Of a DNA stretch of 64,000 nucleotides, positions 28,017 through 36,930 are shown piece by piece (within the stretch, counting starts at the first letter, position 1; the number at the start of each line of letters is the position of its first letter). The notes under the pieces were generated by a model, which was not told the DNA's origin, made no database searches, and saw only the letters and a list, made by a program, of their open reading frames with translations. The DNA lies in NCBI RefSeq assembly GCF_001012825.1, contig NZ_LCZJ02000026.1, forward strand, positions 470,761-534,760, written 5' to 3'. A program made the position numbers and the translations under genes. This DNA comes from Paenibacillus etheri. GTDB taxonomy: Bacteria > Bacillota > Bacilli > Paenibacillales > Paenibacillaceae.

Positions 28017-29045
28017 TTACTCCTTCCACAGTAAGCCGTCTTCGCGAATATACAGTCGAGCGGTTCCATCGGTTGTTAAGGCTGAGATATGGAATGATTT
28101 ACTCGTTGTCTCGATGTGAGGCTCAATGCTCCAATCATCTTCACCTCGAAGCAGCTCGAACGTTGTTGCATAATGACCATGCGCTTCGAAATAATTACGT
28201 TCACGATAGTACAGCTTGCGGAGCTGCCATTTCACCAGCTCATCCGCAGGCATGTTGAATGACTGCGGGCCTTCAACATCTACGAACATCACATAGCCCC
28301 ATAGCTCTGGATAGTGCATATTGATGAGGCCCTGCGGTGACCATACCCAGTTATCTTCCGGATAAGGCTTCCCGGTATCCGGGTTCATAACCTTGCGGTA
28401 CTGACCGTCCACAACCTCAGTCCACCATTCAACACGCGAAAAATTAACACGCCAAAATTCACCAGCATGCGGTGGTCGTCCATTCGCAGCACATTCTTTT
28501 AAGCTACTCCATGGCATGGCAACTTCAATTGTCCATTTCCGATTATCAGCTTGCGGGTTGTTTAATTCACCCTCGATATGAACAGCCGTTTTCAGACCTT
28601 GAATATCCCACCCATTCACAGGCGGACCGCCGTCCCGGTAAGGCTTCACTAGGAGCAAATCCCAGACGGTATTGAGGGCGTTAATCTCAAACTCGTAATA
28701 TTGATGTGAATCTCCTGTTGGATCGATGAAAATCTCGAAATCATTATCATAAAAAATAACGGAATCACGCTCTGTCAGCGTTCCCCAGATCTGATCTTCC
28801 ATCAGCTCTGCACCAAAGTAAAAATACTCTTCATCCCATAGCAGCTTCACACGTGTCTGCTTCGCGGGTAGCGGACGTTGGTCCCCTTCAATATCAACGA
28901 AATCATCCGTCCATGTGGCTTGATCCCAGAATGGTTTATCTAGCTTCCCATTTAAGACAAGCGACTCCGTCGCTCGTCTGCATAAATAATACTTAGGCGC
29001 ATATGCCACAACATGCGGTTCCGGTACTCCACTTCGATTCATCAT
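28017..29045 (-). CDS. CBM9-like carbohydrate-binding protein
   Basis: 342-residue protein built around a carbohydrate-binding family 9-like domain (about 25-255): LNGKLDKPFWDQATWTDDFVD, TRVKLLWDEEYFYFGAEL, DNDFEIFIDPTGDSHQYYEFEINALNTVWDLLL and WTIEVAMPWSSL are characteristic. A short C-terminal region (about 255-342) follows. It has no signal peptide and no catalytic domain, which is unusual for a binding module and implies a cytoplasmic role. It lies six bases upstream of the transglutaminase-fold gene and 26 bases downstream of a fucosidase gene, so the three are cotranscribed. Function unknown beyond probable sugar binding. Confidence 0.8.
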   Translation of the reverse strand: MMNRSGVPEPHVVAYAPKYYLCRRATESLVLNGKLDKPFWDQATWTDDFVDIEGDQRPLPAKQTRVKLLWDEEYFYFGAELMEDQIWGTLTERDSVIFYDNDFEIFIDPTGDSHQYYEFEINALNTVWDLLLVKPYRDGGPPVNGWDIQGLKTAVHIEGELNNPQADNRKWTIEVAMPWSSLKECAANGRPPHAGEFWRVNFSRVEWWTEVVDGQYRKVMNPDTGKPYPEDNWVWSPQGLINMHYPELWGYVMFVDVEGPQSFNMPADELVKWQLRKLYYRERNYFEAHGHYATTFELLRGEDDWSIEPHIETTSKSFHISALTTDGTARLYIREDGLLWKE

Positions 29046-29071
29046 TGTTGTCCTCTCCCTACGCTCAGCAT

Positions 29072-30358
29072 TTAGTTATGCGTAACAACAGCGCCAGCAC
29101 CACCGTACATCCTAACCTCTTCATCAAATTCCAGCTTAAGCACGCTTACCTGTTCATGCATATCCTCTGGTGTCATATGAATCCAAGTCGTTCCCGGAAT
29201 ATCGAACCAAGGTACACCACCGTGGATTTCATGGGTCAGCTCTTTGCCCGAATGTAGTACTGTAATTTTCTTGATCGGATTGCATAACCCCTTGAGACAG
29301 ATATTCTCCTTCGGCGCATCGTAGACGAATAAATACAAGGTCTTCTTATCTGCTGATAAGGTACTCCCGCCAAGATAATAGCGTGTCATAATTCCATCCT
29401 GCGTTCCGTAGATTGCCTCCTCGTGTGCACGAATCCAGTCGCCTAGTCCCAGAAGAATGTCCTCTTGTCTTGGATCAATCGTGCCATCCTCCATCGGTCC
29501 AATATCCAGCAGCATATTGCCACCCATACTGATACAATCGCAGAACATGCGAATAATTTGGTTCAAGGATTTATATTTATGATCATCATGGACATAGCCC
29601 CAAGATGTATTGATGGTCGTACAGAATTCCCAAGCCCCTTCTGGGCGAGTAATGGGAATGCCTTGCTCTGGTGTCTTATAATCGCCATGCCCTTGCAAAC
29701 GAGAGTTGATAATCACATTTGGAGACAAGGATTTCAAATATTCCTTGAACGCTGGCAAATTCCACTGCTCTGCACTGCGCTCCCAGTCACCATCGAACCA
29801 TAACAGATCAACTGGACCATAATTCGTAAGCACCTCACCAAGCTGATTATTGTTAAACGTGAGGAATTTCTGCCATGTCTCTTCATCCTGTATGCCATCC
29901 ACCGGACTTGAGAAACGATTCACCTGACTTAAGTCAGCGGGGACTACACCACTCTCAAATACGGAAGGATAGTCGGGATGAGACCAGTCAATTAAGGAAT
30001 AATACATGCCTACATGCAGACCACGTTCACGGATCGCATCGGACCATTCTTTTACAATATCGCGCTTGGCTGGTGTCGCCTTCATCACGCTCAAATCACT
30101 GTACTGCGTATCGAACAAGGCAACTCCATCATGGTGTTTCGTTGTAAGTACGGAATATTTCGCACCTGATCTCGCAATCATATCTGCCCAGTGCTTCGCA
30201 TCGAATTTGGACGCTGTAAAGCCATCCAACTGCTTCATATAATCCTCACGCGACATTTTTCCGTTATAAAACGACCATGATTCCGCTACACCTTGTACCG
30301 CATAAATCCCATAGTGAATGAAAATTCCTAGCTTTGCGTCCGTAAACCATTGTTGCAT
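29072..30358 (-). CDS. GH29 alpha-L-fucosidase
   Basis: 428-residue GH29 enzyme starting directly with the catalytic domain: WFTDAKLGIFIHYGIYAV, YSVLTTKHHDGVALFDT, GMYYSLIDWSHPDYP and YGPVDLLWFDGDWE, the last with the nucleophile Asp. A short C-terminal beta domain follows. No signal peptide is present, so it is cytoplasmic. GGGAGGA precedes the ATG. It would remove alpha-linked fucose from the imported glycan. It is clearly diverged from the second GH29 enzyme immediately upstream, so the two probably cleave different linkages. Confidence 0.92.
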   Translation of the reverse strand: MQQWFTDAKLGIFIHYGIYAVQGVAESWSFYNGKMSREDYMKQLDGFTASKFDAKHWADMIARSGAKYSVLTTKHHDGVALFDTQYSDLSVMKATPAKRDIVKEWSDAIRERGLHVGMYYSLIDWSHPDYPSVFESGVVPADLSQVNRFSSPVDGIQDEETWQKFLTFNNNQLGEVLTNYGPVDLLWFDGDWERSAEQWNLPAFKEYLKSLSPNVIINSRLQGHGDYKTPEQGIPITRPEGAWEFCTTINTSWGYVHDDHKYKSLNQIIRMFCDCISMGGNMLLDIGPMEDGTIDPRQEDILLGLGDWIRAHEEAIYGTQDGIMTRYYLGGSTLSADKKTLYLFVYDAPKENICLKGLCNPIKKITVLHSGKELTHEIHGGVPWFDIPGTTWIHMTPEDMHEQVSVLKLEFDEEVRMYGGAGAVVTHN

Positions 30359-30385
30359 TTTCTCTTCCTCCCTTAGTTCAAATCG

Positions 30386-31774
30386 TTATTTTATTCGAAA
30401 TACATGTGCAATGGGGGCAATTCCCGTAAGCTCGCTCTCTGGTAAATGGACGATCAACCCTGTTGTTGTGCGTTCGAATGTCAAATTTTCCCGCCCGCCT
30501 ACAAGATCAATTTGTGTCACAACCTGCTCGAGTGGAATAACAATCACTTCGCTCACCAAATCCTGCTCTTTCGTGTACAAATGAATGGCATAGGTGATAT
30601 CACCATTCATCGTGAAATGTGTATTTCCAACAGTGTATGGTGCACATACGCGCGTCCCATAAATTGCTTCACCATGGACTTTGAGCCAACCACCCATTCC
30701 TTTCATCCGATCCATCGCTGTTGGTGACAATCGGCCATCTGGTTGTGGCGCGACATTAAGTGCCAGGTTACCTCCTTTGGCTACAACTGCAACGAGCAAA
30801 TGGATTAATTGACGTGTCGTCTTGTAGTGATCCTCATACCGATAAGAGAACGCTGTCCCCATCGTAATACAGCTCTCCCACGGGATATGCATTGGATGCT
30901 CAGGCAATGTTTGCTCTGGGGTAACGACATTCTCATAAGGTCCGCCAACAGTGCGGTCTGCACTTAACAGCCATGGCTGATGCTGACGTGCTTTTTCCAC
31001 CACTTCACCCAGCCGAATATCCTGTGGATTATTTTTATTCTGTGGGCATACCCACCCCGCATCTAACCAGAGCATTTCAATCCGACCATATTTCGTCATC
31101 AATTCCATGATCTGATCATGTGTGTATTGTACGAATTGCTCCCATAGCCACGGATAATCTTGTGTTGGATACGAAGGACCTCGATTCATGAAGTCGCCCA
31201 CTTCCATGCCTGGCGCCCAATACGTTGGTGTGTGCCAATCCGCTTTGGAGAAATAGGCGGAGATCCCAAGTCCCTTTGCCCGAAATGCATCAAATACGTT
31301 CTTACAGATATCCGCGTACTTATGTGCATGGAAAGGACAATCCTTACCCGTGATACGATAGTCTGTTGTCTGCGTGTCCCACATACAGAAGCCATCGTGA
31401 TGCTTAGTTGTGAAGTTCAAATATTTAAAGCCACCTTCTGCCGCAACCTCTGCCCACTTCTCAGGTTGGAAGCGAAGCGGATTAAAGGTTTTATTCAGCC
31501 CAAAGTATTGCCGCTTCAGCTCCGCCGAATCCACTCCCCAATCAATATCATCTCGTGACCAATCCCCATCCTTATCACTAAGTGCCCACGATTCAACAAG
31601 TCCGAGCTGCGAATACGGTCCCCAGTGCATCATCAAGCCAAGCTTCTGATCCTGAAACCATTCCAGCTGATCTAATAGCTGCGAATCCTCCGGCTTAACG
31701 TACTCCTCCTCTGTGCTATAATTGTGTACTCCTTCAACAACAATTTGCTCTTCGACAACATTGGTGTCACTCAT
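30386..31774 (-). CDS. GH29 alpha-L-fucosidase, second copy
   Basis: 462-residue GH29 enzyme: WFQDQKLGLMMHWGPYSQLG, KYLNFTTKHHDGFCMWDTQ, ISAYFSKADWHTP and YGRIEMLWLDAGWV (nucleophile Asp). The start is the ATG at 31774, seven bases after GGAGGT; the 21 residues encoded further upstream are not expected to be translated. There is no signal peptide. It is the first gene of the enzyme operon and is divergent from the AraC regulator gene across 214 nt. Core alpha-1,6 versus antennary alpha-1,3/1,4 specificity cannot be told from sequence. Confidence 0.92.
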   Translation of the reverse strand: MSDTNVVEEQIVVEGVHNYSTEEEYVKPEDSQLLDQLEWFQDQKLGLMMHWGPYSQLGLVESWALSDKDGDWSRDDIDWGVDSAELKRQYFGLNKTFNPLRFQPEKWAEVAAEGGFKYLNFTTKHHDGFCMWDTQTTDYRITGKDCPFHAHKYADICKNVFDAFRAKGLGISAYFSKADWHTPTYWAPGMEVGDFMNRGPSYPTQDYPWLWEQFVQYTHDQIMELMTKYGRIEMLWLDAGWVCPQNKNNPQDIRLGEVVEKARQHQPWLLSADRTVGGPYENVVTPEQTLPEHPMHIPWESCITMGTAFSYRYEDHYKTTRQLIHLLVAVVAKGGNLALNVAPQPDGRLSPTAMDRMKGMGGWLKVHGEAIYGTRVCAPYTVGNTHFTMNGDITYAIHLYTKEQDLVSEVIVIPLEQVVTQIDLVGGRENLTFERTTTGLIVHLPESELTGIAPIAHVFRIK

Positions 31775-31846
31775 TTGCACGACCTCCATGCAGCTTCTAT
31801 GAGGCTGCGATTCTATTGATTTAATACGATCCAGCAATAAAATAAT

Positions 31847-31875
31847 TTGACATAAAAATAAATTACCATTATAAA
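31847..31875 (+). promoter_or_regulatory. sigma-A promoter of the AraC regulator gene
   Basis: TTGACA (31847-31852), 17-bp spacer, TATAAA (31870-31875). It is in the divergent region between the fucosidase operon and the regulator gene and leaves a leader of about 105 nt. Confidence 0.75.
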
Positions 31876-31922
31876 CATCCTATTATGGAAAATAAATAAG
31901 CATTCAAGCGCGCGCTGATCTA

Positions 31923-31948
31923 TATCTTGCTATATTCATAGCTTGATA
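31923..31948. promoter_or_regulatory. inverted repeat in regulator leader
   Basis: TATCTTGCTAT and ATAGCTTGATA are inverted around ATTC, with mismatches only in the two central TT positions. It could be an operator or a small RNA hairpin upstream of the regulator start. Function not known. Confidence 0.4.
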
Positions 31949-31988
31949 GGAACATCACCATGATATGCCATGAAAAGGGGGAATCACG

Positions 31989-34250
31989 TTGAACCATAAC
32001 TATTTCAAATCGAAATTATTTCTGAAGTTCACCGGTTCGTATCTACTTATCCTTCTTATTCCGCTCGTACTTGTAATCGTTTTCATTTACCGAAATGCTA
32101 CGGACAATTTGCAAAAGGAGATTGAAAACTCTCACTTTAACCAGCTCACCCAAATTAAAACGGTGGTGGATGGACGCATGGATGATTTAAGAGATATGGC
32201 ATCACGGATGTCATACGACGATCGTCTCGCTCATTATCGCATACTGGATCCTTATGAGAGCCGTGACGCGATAGCGGCACTAGATAGCTACAAATCTTCC
32301 AATTCCATTGTGGAGAATATATTTCTGTACTATCATCATGACCCTAATATTTATTCCAACCATGGCATGTATAGCCTGGATGTATTTCGTAGCTCCTTTC
32401 AGTTTGGTAGCTGGAAGAATGATGAGCTTGTGACTGCTTTAAACACGTCCAAATTCCCATCCATTCGACTTACAAACATGCTGAATCAAAATTCATCACT
32501 CGAGCAAAACGTATTAACCTATATCCTGCCGATCATTCCAAACAGCTCAGATCCGTATGGTTCTGTCATGTATCTTATTAAAGAGAAAGAGTTAGCACAT
32601 CTGATCGATTCCGTCTTAGGCAACTATCGAGGATTAACGTATATTTTTGATAATCATGGTCGTGTTTTATCCTATAGCGGCCACGGAGATACGGCTAGTC
32701 AACAGGACATCCAACAGTTATCTGAGCTTGCGCCCGGCATTCATAGCCTACCGATAAACAACGAAGAACATTCGGTTATTTCCGTCACATCGGATATCAA
32801 TGGCTGGTCTTATGTGACATTAATGGCAAGTAATCAATTTTTCAGCAGCGTGCTTAATGTTCGGAGCTTCATCATTATTTTATTCATTGTGATCGCCATT
32901 GTAGGAACGGCCATCGCTCTATTATTCGCTCGGATGCAATATCTTCCGATTGCAGAGCTGGTTCGCTTCACGAACAAAAAAACAGATACACCGGCCTCCG
33001 GAAATGAGCTCGAGTATATACGAACGACATTGCAGCAGTATAGCTCCAAGATTGATCTACAAGAACCCTATGCACGCAACCATGTTCTCTCCATGCTATT
33101 AAAGCACGGTTATGCACAAATGATGACGCCAGAAATATTCGATACCTTTCATCTGCACTTTGACCAAAGTCATCATTTTGTCATGATGATGGGTTGGGAT
33201 GACTTAGAACAGCAGCACCTTCAGGCACGACAAGAAGTACATCGCAAGCTTGCGTATCTTGAATTTCCAGCGCTTGCTACACAAGTATACGGTGTAGAGC
33301 TCCCGCAATTGGATCAGCTCGCACTTATTGTGAGCTTACAGCTCGAAGATGATGAAACGCTCGCTGCACAAATCGTTCACATCGTGGATGCGATCCGTGA
33401 ATATACGCTAGGTATGATAGATATCTACCCGATGATCGGCGTAGGTAAATGCTATGAGAGTACTCAGCAGCTTAATCAATCCTTTATTGAGGCTTGCTCC
33501 GCCTTCGAATTGCGTAAATCGACCGAGCATGGAACCACCGTGTATTTCGAAAAGCTATCCAGTGCCCATGATCAAACGGTGTTACTCCCTAGTAGCGAGC
33601 TATTAAAGCTTGCACAAAGCTTGAAGCAGGGCAACTTCGAAGTCGCCAAACAAATCATTCTCACAGCCATCCATGGGCTTGAAAATAAACAACGATCTAC
33701 CCTGCTGATGCGATGCGTATTGTTCGACCTGCTGAATATCATGCTCAAAGCTGCAGTTGAGTTACAGATGGATAACATGCTGCAGTATGCTCCACCCCAT
33801 TTCATGAATGGTCCTGTAAACCTTATAGAGCAAAATTTCTGTCGATTAGCTGCACAGATTTGTACACAGGTGGAGCAGACGCATAAAAAAGAAGAACATT
33901 CACTCATGGATCATATCGTTGCTTTTATCGACCAGCACTATGTTGATCATTCACTTAGCCTTGAATCTGTTTCTGCTGCGTTTACGATTTCACCTTCCCA
34001 TCTCAGTCGTTCATTCAAGGATAAGGTCGGCATCAACTTCGTCCAATATATTTGGCAAAAACGATTAGATAAGGTCAAGGAACTGCTCGTAATAACAAGT
34101 GATCCGTTAAAAGATATTATCCAGCGTGTCGGCTACCTCGACACACCGAACTTTATTCGAAAGTTCAAGAAGGAAACCGGATATACACCGGGCCAGTATC
34201 GTCAGATGCATAGTAATCATCCCAATACTGAGCCTAACGATACCGTATAA
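31989..34250 (+). CDS. membrane-bound AraC-family regulator
   Basis: 753-residue one-component sensor-regulator. A transmembrane helix at about 15-35 (YLLILLIPLVLVIVFIY), an extracellular Cache-like region to about 290, a second helix (SFIIILFIVIAIVGTAIALLF), a cytoplasmic linker, and a C-terminal AraC domain (about 640-740: SLESVSAAFTISPSHLSRSF and LKDIIQRVGYLDTPNFIRKF). The start is a TTG after AAGGGGG. Such proteins sense an extracellular sugar or its binding protein and activate a neighbouring locus. It is divergent from the fucosidase/GH18 operon and convergent with the importer operon, so these are its probable targets. Confidence 0.9.
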   Translation: MNHNYFKSKLFLKFTGSYLLILLIPLVLVIVFIYRNATDNLQKEIENSHFNQLTQIKTVVDGRMDDLRDMASRMSYDDRLAHYRILDPYESRDAIAALDSYKSSNSIVENIFLYYHHDPNIYSNHGMYSLDVFRSSFQFGSWKNDELVTALNTSKFPSIRLTNMLNQNSSLEQNVLTYILPIIPNSSDPYGSVMYLIKEKELAHLIDSVLGNYRGLTYIFDNHGRVLSYSGHGDTASQQDIQQLSELAPGIHSLPINNEEHSVISVTSDINGWSYVTLMASNQFFSSVLNVRSFIIILFIVIAIVGTAIALLFARMQYLPIAELVRFTNKKTDTPASGNELEYIRTTLQQYSSKIDLQEPYARNHVLSMLLKHGYAQMMTPEIFDTFHLHFDQSHHFVMMMGWDDLEQQHLQARQEVHRKLAYLEFPALATQVYGVELPQLDQLALIVSLQLEDDETLAAQIVHIVDAIREYTLGMIDIYPMIGVGKCYESTQQLNQSFIEACSAFELRKSTEHGTTVYFEKLSSAHDQTVLLPSSELLKLAQSLKQGNFEVAKQIILTAIHGLENKQRSTLLMRCVLFDLLNIMLKAAVELQMDNMLQYAPPHFMNGPVNLIEQNFCRLAAQICTQVEQTHKKEEHSLMDHIVAFIDQHYVDHSLSLESVSAAFTISPSHLSRSFKDKVGINFVQYIWQKRLDKVKELLVITSDPLKDIIQRVGYLDTPNFIRKFKKETGYTPGQYRQMHSNHPNTEPNDTV

Positions 34251-34275
34251 TCCTTCCTCTCTTAGGGTTCATCGT

Positions 34276-34314
34276 AACTTCCCGGTCATGCCTAGCATGA
34301 CCGGGAAGTTTTTT
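34276..34314. terminator. bidirectional terminator
   Basis: Perfect stem AACTTCCCGGTCATG / CATGACCGGGAAGTT with a CCTAG loop, followed by T residues on the plus strand. It separates the regulator gene from the convergent binding-protein gene. Confidence 0.9.
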
Positions 34315-34344
34315 CAAAATATGAGAATGTATAAGCTTCACAAA

Positions 34345-35970
34345 TTATTTGCTAGCAGCCCAAGTATCGTATGCTTGTTGGTACGTCGATACGAGCTTCT
34401 CATACCCCATTTTTTTCATTTGTGCGATATATTTATCCCAATTGGATAATGGCTCTGCGCCTGTAACGAATTTCGCTTCCATTTCCTTCACGTATTTATC
34501 CAAATCGGAACGGAGTGTTTTGATTTCCGTCTGTTGGTCTACCGTCAGGAATACCGATGGGAAGGGAGCCTTTGCAATAGGTGTAAGCTTGGTAGCTGTT
34601 TCTTTGTCAATCCAGTCATCAAAGCTAGTACGAAGACCTAGAACATAGCTGTTCTCATAGGAACCTGGTGTATTAATCCCGTAGTTTGGCGTAATTGTAC
34701 CGCGGTATTCTTCACGATCCGTACCATCTGGAACTGGCAGCCATTCTTTCTCGCCTGTTGCTTTATCTTTGTATTTAAATAACGTACCTTCAGGTCCATA
34801 CGCCCAGAAGGAATACCCTTCTTCGCTAAATTGATAATCAATCCAGCGCATACTCGCTTCCGGGTTCGGGTTCGTGTTTGAAATCGCGAAACCGCCAATG
34901 GTGTTAATACCAGGGTGCTTGCCGTATACAGGTGTTCCAGCAATATCACTAGATACAGGCTGCATCATCGGGTTATCTTCACTCGGTTCACCACCAAGCG
35001 TGAAGTATGGGAAATAATCTGAGAATAAGGCCACTTGATTGTTTTTCCCTTTTGCTTTTTTCTGCTCATCGGTTTGAGAGAATGTTTCATGATCCAGCAA
35101 ATTCTCGTTCCATAAGCGATTCAGGAAGGTTAAATATTCTTTGTAGGCTGGTTCAGCTTGTGGAAAGTGTACTTTGTTCTCCTTATCTACGTAGATATCC
35201 TCGTTATACATCCCCCAGAATCCGAGGAAGAACATCCGTAAATCATCTAATTTCACAGAGGATAGAGGAACCTCATCGTCCTTACCATTTCCGTTCGCAT
35301 CTTCCTCTTTAACCTTCTTCAAATAGTTGTATAGCTCTTCTGTTGTCTGCGGTAATTTGTTCTCCAAGCCGAACTTCTTCAAGAACTTGCCGTTATACCA
35401 CATCGGTCCTCGATACCATACCGCAGATGGCTGAATATTGCGTAGTGCATAGATATGTCCATCTGGTGTTGTCATTGATTTGCGAATATCAGGATTTGCA
35501 TCGAGTATTTTTTTTAAATTAGGTGCGTAGCCCTCATCAATGTATTTTTCTAAAGGCAGCAACAATCCCTGACTTCCGTAAGTAACTTGATCCGATCCTT
35601 TTAGATCCGCCGCATAGAAAATATCGGGAAGCGTACCGCTTGCAAATACCAAATTCTTTTTCGTCTCAAAGCTGTCTTGTGGGGCGTTTTGAATCTTTAA
35701 CTTAATGTTCGTCATCTTCTCGTATTCCTGAATAACAGGCATCTTGTTCCAATCCTGACGCCCTACATCCGGTGCCATAATGGATAGCTCAATCGGTTTA
35801 TCCACGATAGGAAAGCCCGTCTTATGAACCTCTGTGGCTGTGGCTGTGGCTGTGTCTGAGCCTTCTGTGCTTGCTGTCCCCTTATCGCTACTTGATCCAC
35901 ATGCAGTAAGAATAGACATTGACATGGAAAGAACTAACAACATGAGTCCAGCTTTACGATAAATCGTCAT
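34345..35970 (-). CDS. extracellular solute-binding lipoprotein (LplA-like)
   Basis: 541-residue sugar-binding lipoprotein of a CUT1 ABC importer. The signal peptide (LMLLVLSMSMSILTAC) ends in a lipobox with Cys about residue 25, then a Ser/Thr/Ala-rich linker containing a (ACAGCC)3 repeat at the DNA level (35833-35854, encoding TATATAT). The mature part has the LplA-type pattern (LSIMAPDVGRQDWNKMPVIQ, FASGTLPDIFYAAD, IGGFAISNTNPNPEASMRW). GGGGAGG precedes the ATG. It captures the glycan or glycopeptide outside the cell for the two permeases encoded just upstream in the same operon. The ATPase is not encoded here; such systems share MsmX-type ATPases. Confidence 0.92.
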   Translation of the reverse strand: MTIYRKAGLMLLVLSMSMSILTACGSSSDKGTASTEGSDTATATATEVHKTGFPIVDKPIELSIMAPDVGRQDWNKMPVIQEYEKMTNIKLKIQNAPQDSFETKKNLVFASGTLPDIFYAADLKGSDQVTYGSQGLLLPLEKYIDEGYAPNLKKILDANPDIRKSMTTPDGHIYALRNIQPSAVWYRGPMWYNGKFLKKFGLENKLPQTTEELYNYLKKVKEEDANGNGKDDEVPLSSVKLDDLRMFFLGFWGMYNEDIYVDKENKVHFPQAEPAYKEYLTFLNRLWNENLLDHETFSQTDEQKKAKGKNNQVALFSDYFPYFTLGGEPSEDNPMMQPVSSDIAGTPVYGKHPGINTIGGFAISNTNPNPEASMRWIDYQFSEEGYSFWAYGPEGTLFKYKDKATGEKEWLPVPDGTDREEYRGTITPNYGINTPGSYENSYVLGLRTSFDDWIDKETATKLTPIAKAPFPSVFLTVDQQTEIKTLRSDLDKYVKEMEAKFVTGAEPLSNWDKYIAQMKKMGYEKLVSTYQQAYDTWAASK

Positions 35971-36005
35971 ACAAAAACCTCCCCTTTGTTATTTGTATCT
36001 TAAGA

Positions 36006-36914
36006 TCAACCCTTAACAGAGCCAATCATGACACCTTGCACGAAATAACGTTGTAAGAATGGATAGACAACAATAATCGGAAGCGTAGATACGATAATGA
36101 CCCCATACTTGACAAGTGAAGCAATTTCTGCCTTGTTGTTCTGGGCTGCAGCAGCTGTCGCATCGATAATGCCACCTACTTGAGATTGCATTTCCTGAAG
36201 CACGAGAATCTGACGAAGCACAAGCTGCAATGGATACTTCGCATCATCATTCAGGTAGATCATGGCACCGAAGTAGCTGTTCCAATGCCCTACCCCGTAG
36301 AATAAGGCCATAACCGCGATAATTGGCATCGATAACGGGAGAACAATCCGCAGGAATAAGCGAATATTCGTCGCACCATCGATTTGAGCCGCATCTTGAA
36401 GCTCAGCTGGAATGGAGTTCGCGAAGAAGGTACGAGAGACAATAATATTCCAGATTGACGCTGCGCCAGGAAGTACAAGTGCCCACATCGTGTTGACCAT
36501 GCCTAGCCCTTTTACTAACATGTATGTAGGGACAAGACCCCCTCCAATGAACATCGTTACCATGAACATCCCCATGAAAAACCCACGGCCTACAAAGTCC
36601 TTACGACTGAGTGCATATGCCGCTGGCATCGTAACGACCAAGTTAATCGTTGTGCCTAGCAATGTATACAAAATCGTATTTCCATACCCCGTCCAAATCT
36701 TCGAGTTCTGAAATACAATTTCATACCCCTTAAAGGTAATACCTTTTGGAAGAAGCCACATTTCACCGGAAGCAACCATCTTCGGATCACTGATGGATGC
36801 GCTAATAATGTATAAGATGGGATATGCGACTAACAACAATGCAATTGCCACATACGTATAGGTGCAAATTAGAAATATTCGATCTCGCTTAGATAGCTTT
36901 ATACCTGATACCAT
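36006..36914 (-). CDS. CUT1 sugar ABC permease (LplC-like)
   Basis: 302-residue inner-membrane permease with six predicted helices. The EAA loop reads ELQDAAQIDGATNIRLFLRIVLPLSMPII, and the C-terminus FLQRYFVQGVMIGSVKG is typical of LplC/YtcP. The ATG at 36914 has AAGGAGG nine bases upstream; an earlier in-frame start at 36965 would overlap lplB and lacks a site. It pairs with the permease encoded directly upstream and with the binding lipoprotein downstream. Confidence 0.92.
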   Translation of the reverse strand: MVSGIKLSKRDRIFLICTYTYVAIALLLVAYPILYIISASISDPKMVASGEMWLLPKGITFKGYEIVFQNSKIWTGYGNTILYTLLGTTINLVVTMPAAYALSRKDFVGRGFFMGMFMVTMFIGGGLVPTYMLVKGLGMVNTMWALVLPGAASIWNIIVSRTFFANSIPAELQDAAQIDGATNIRLFLRIVLPLSMPIIAVMALFYGVGHWNSYFGAMIYLNDDAKYPLQLVLRQILVLQEMQSQVGGIIDATAAAAQNNKAEIASLVKYGVIIVSTLPIIVVYPFLQRYFVQGVMIGSVKG

Positions 36915-36930
36915 AAATTCCAACCTCCTT

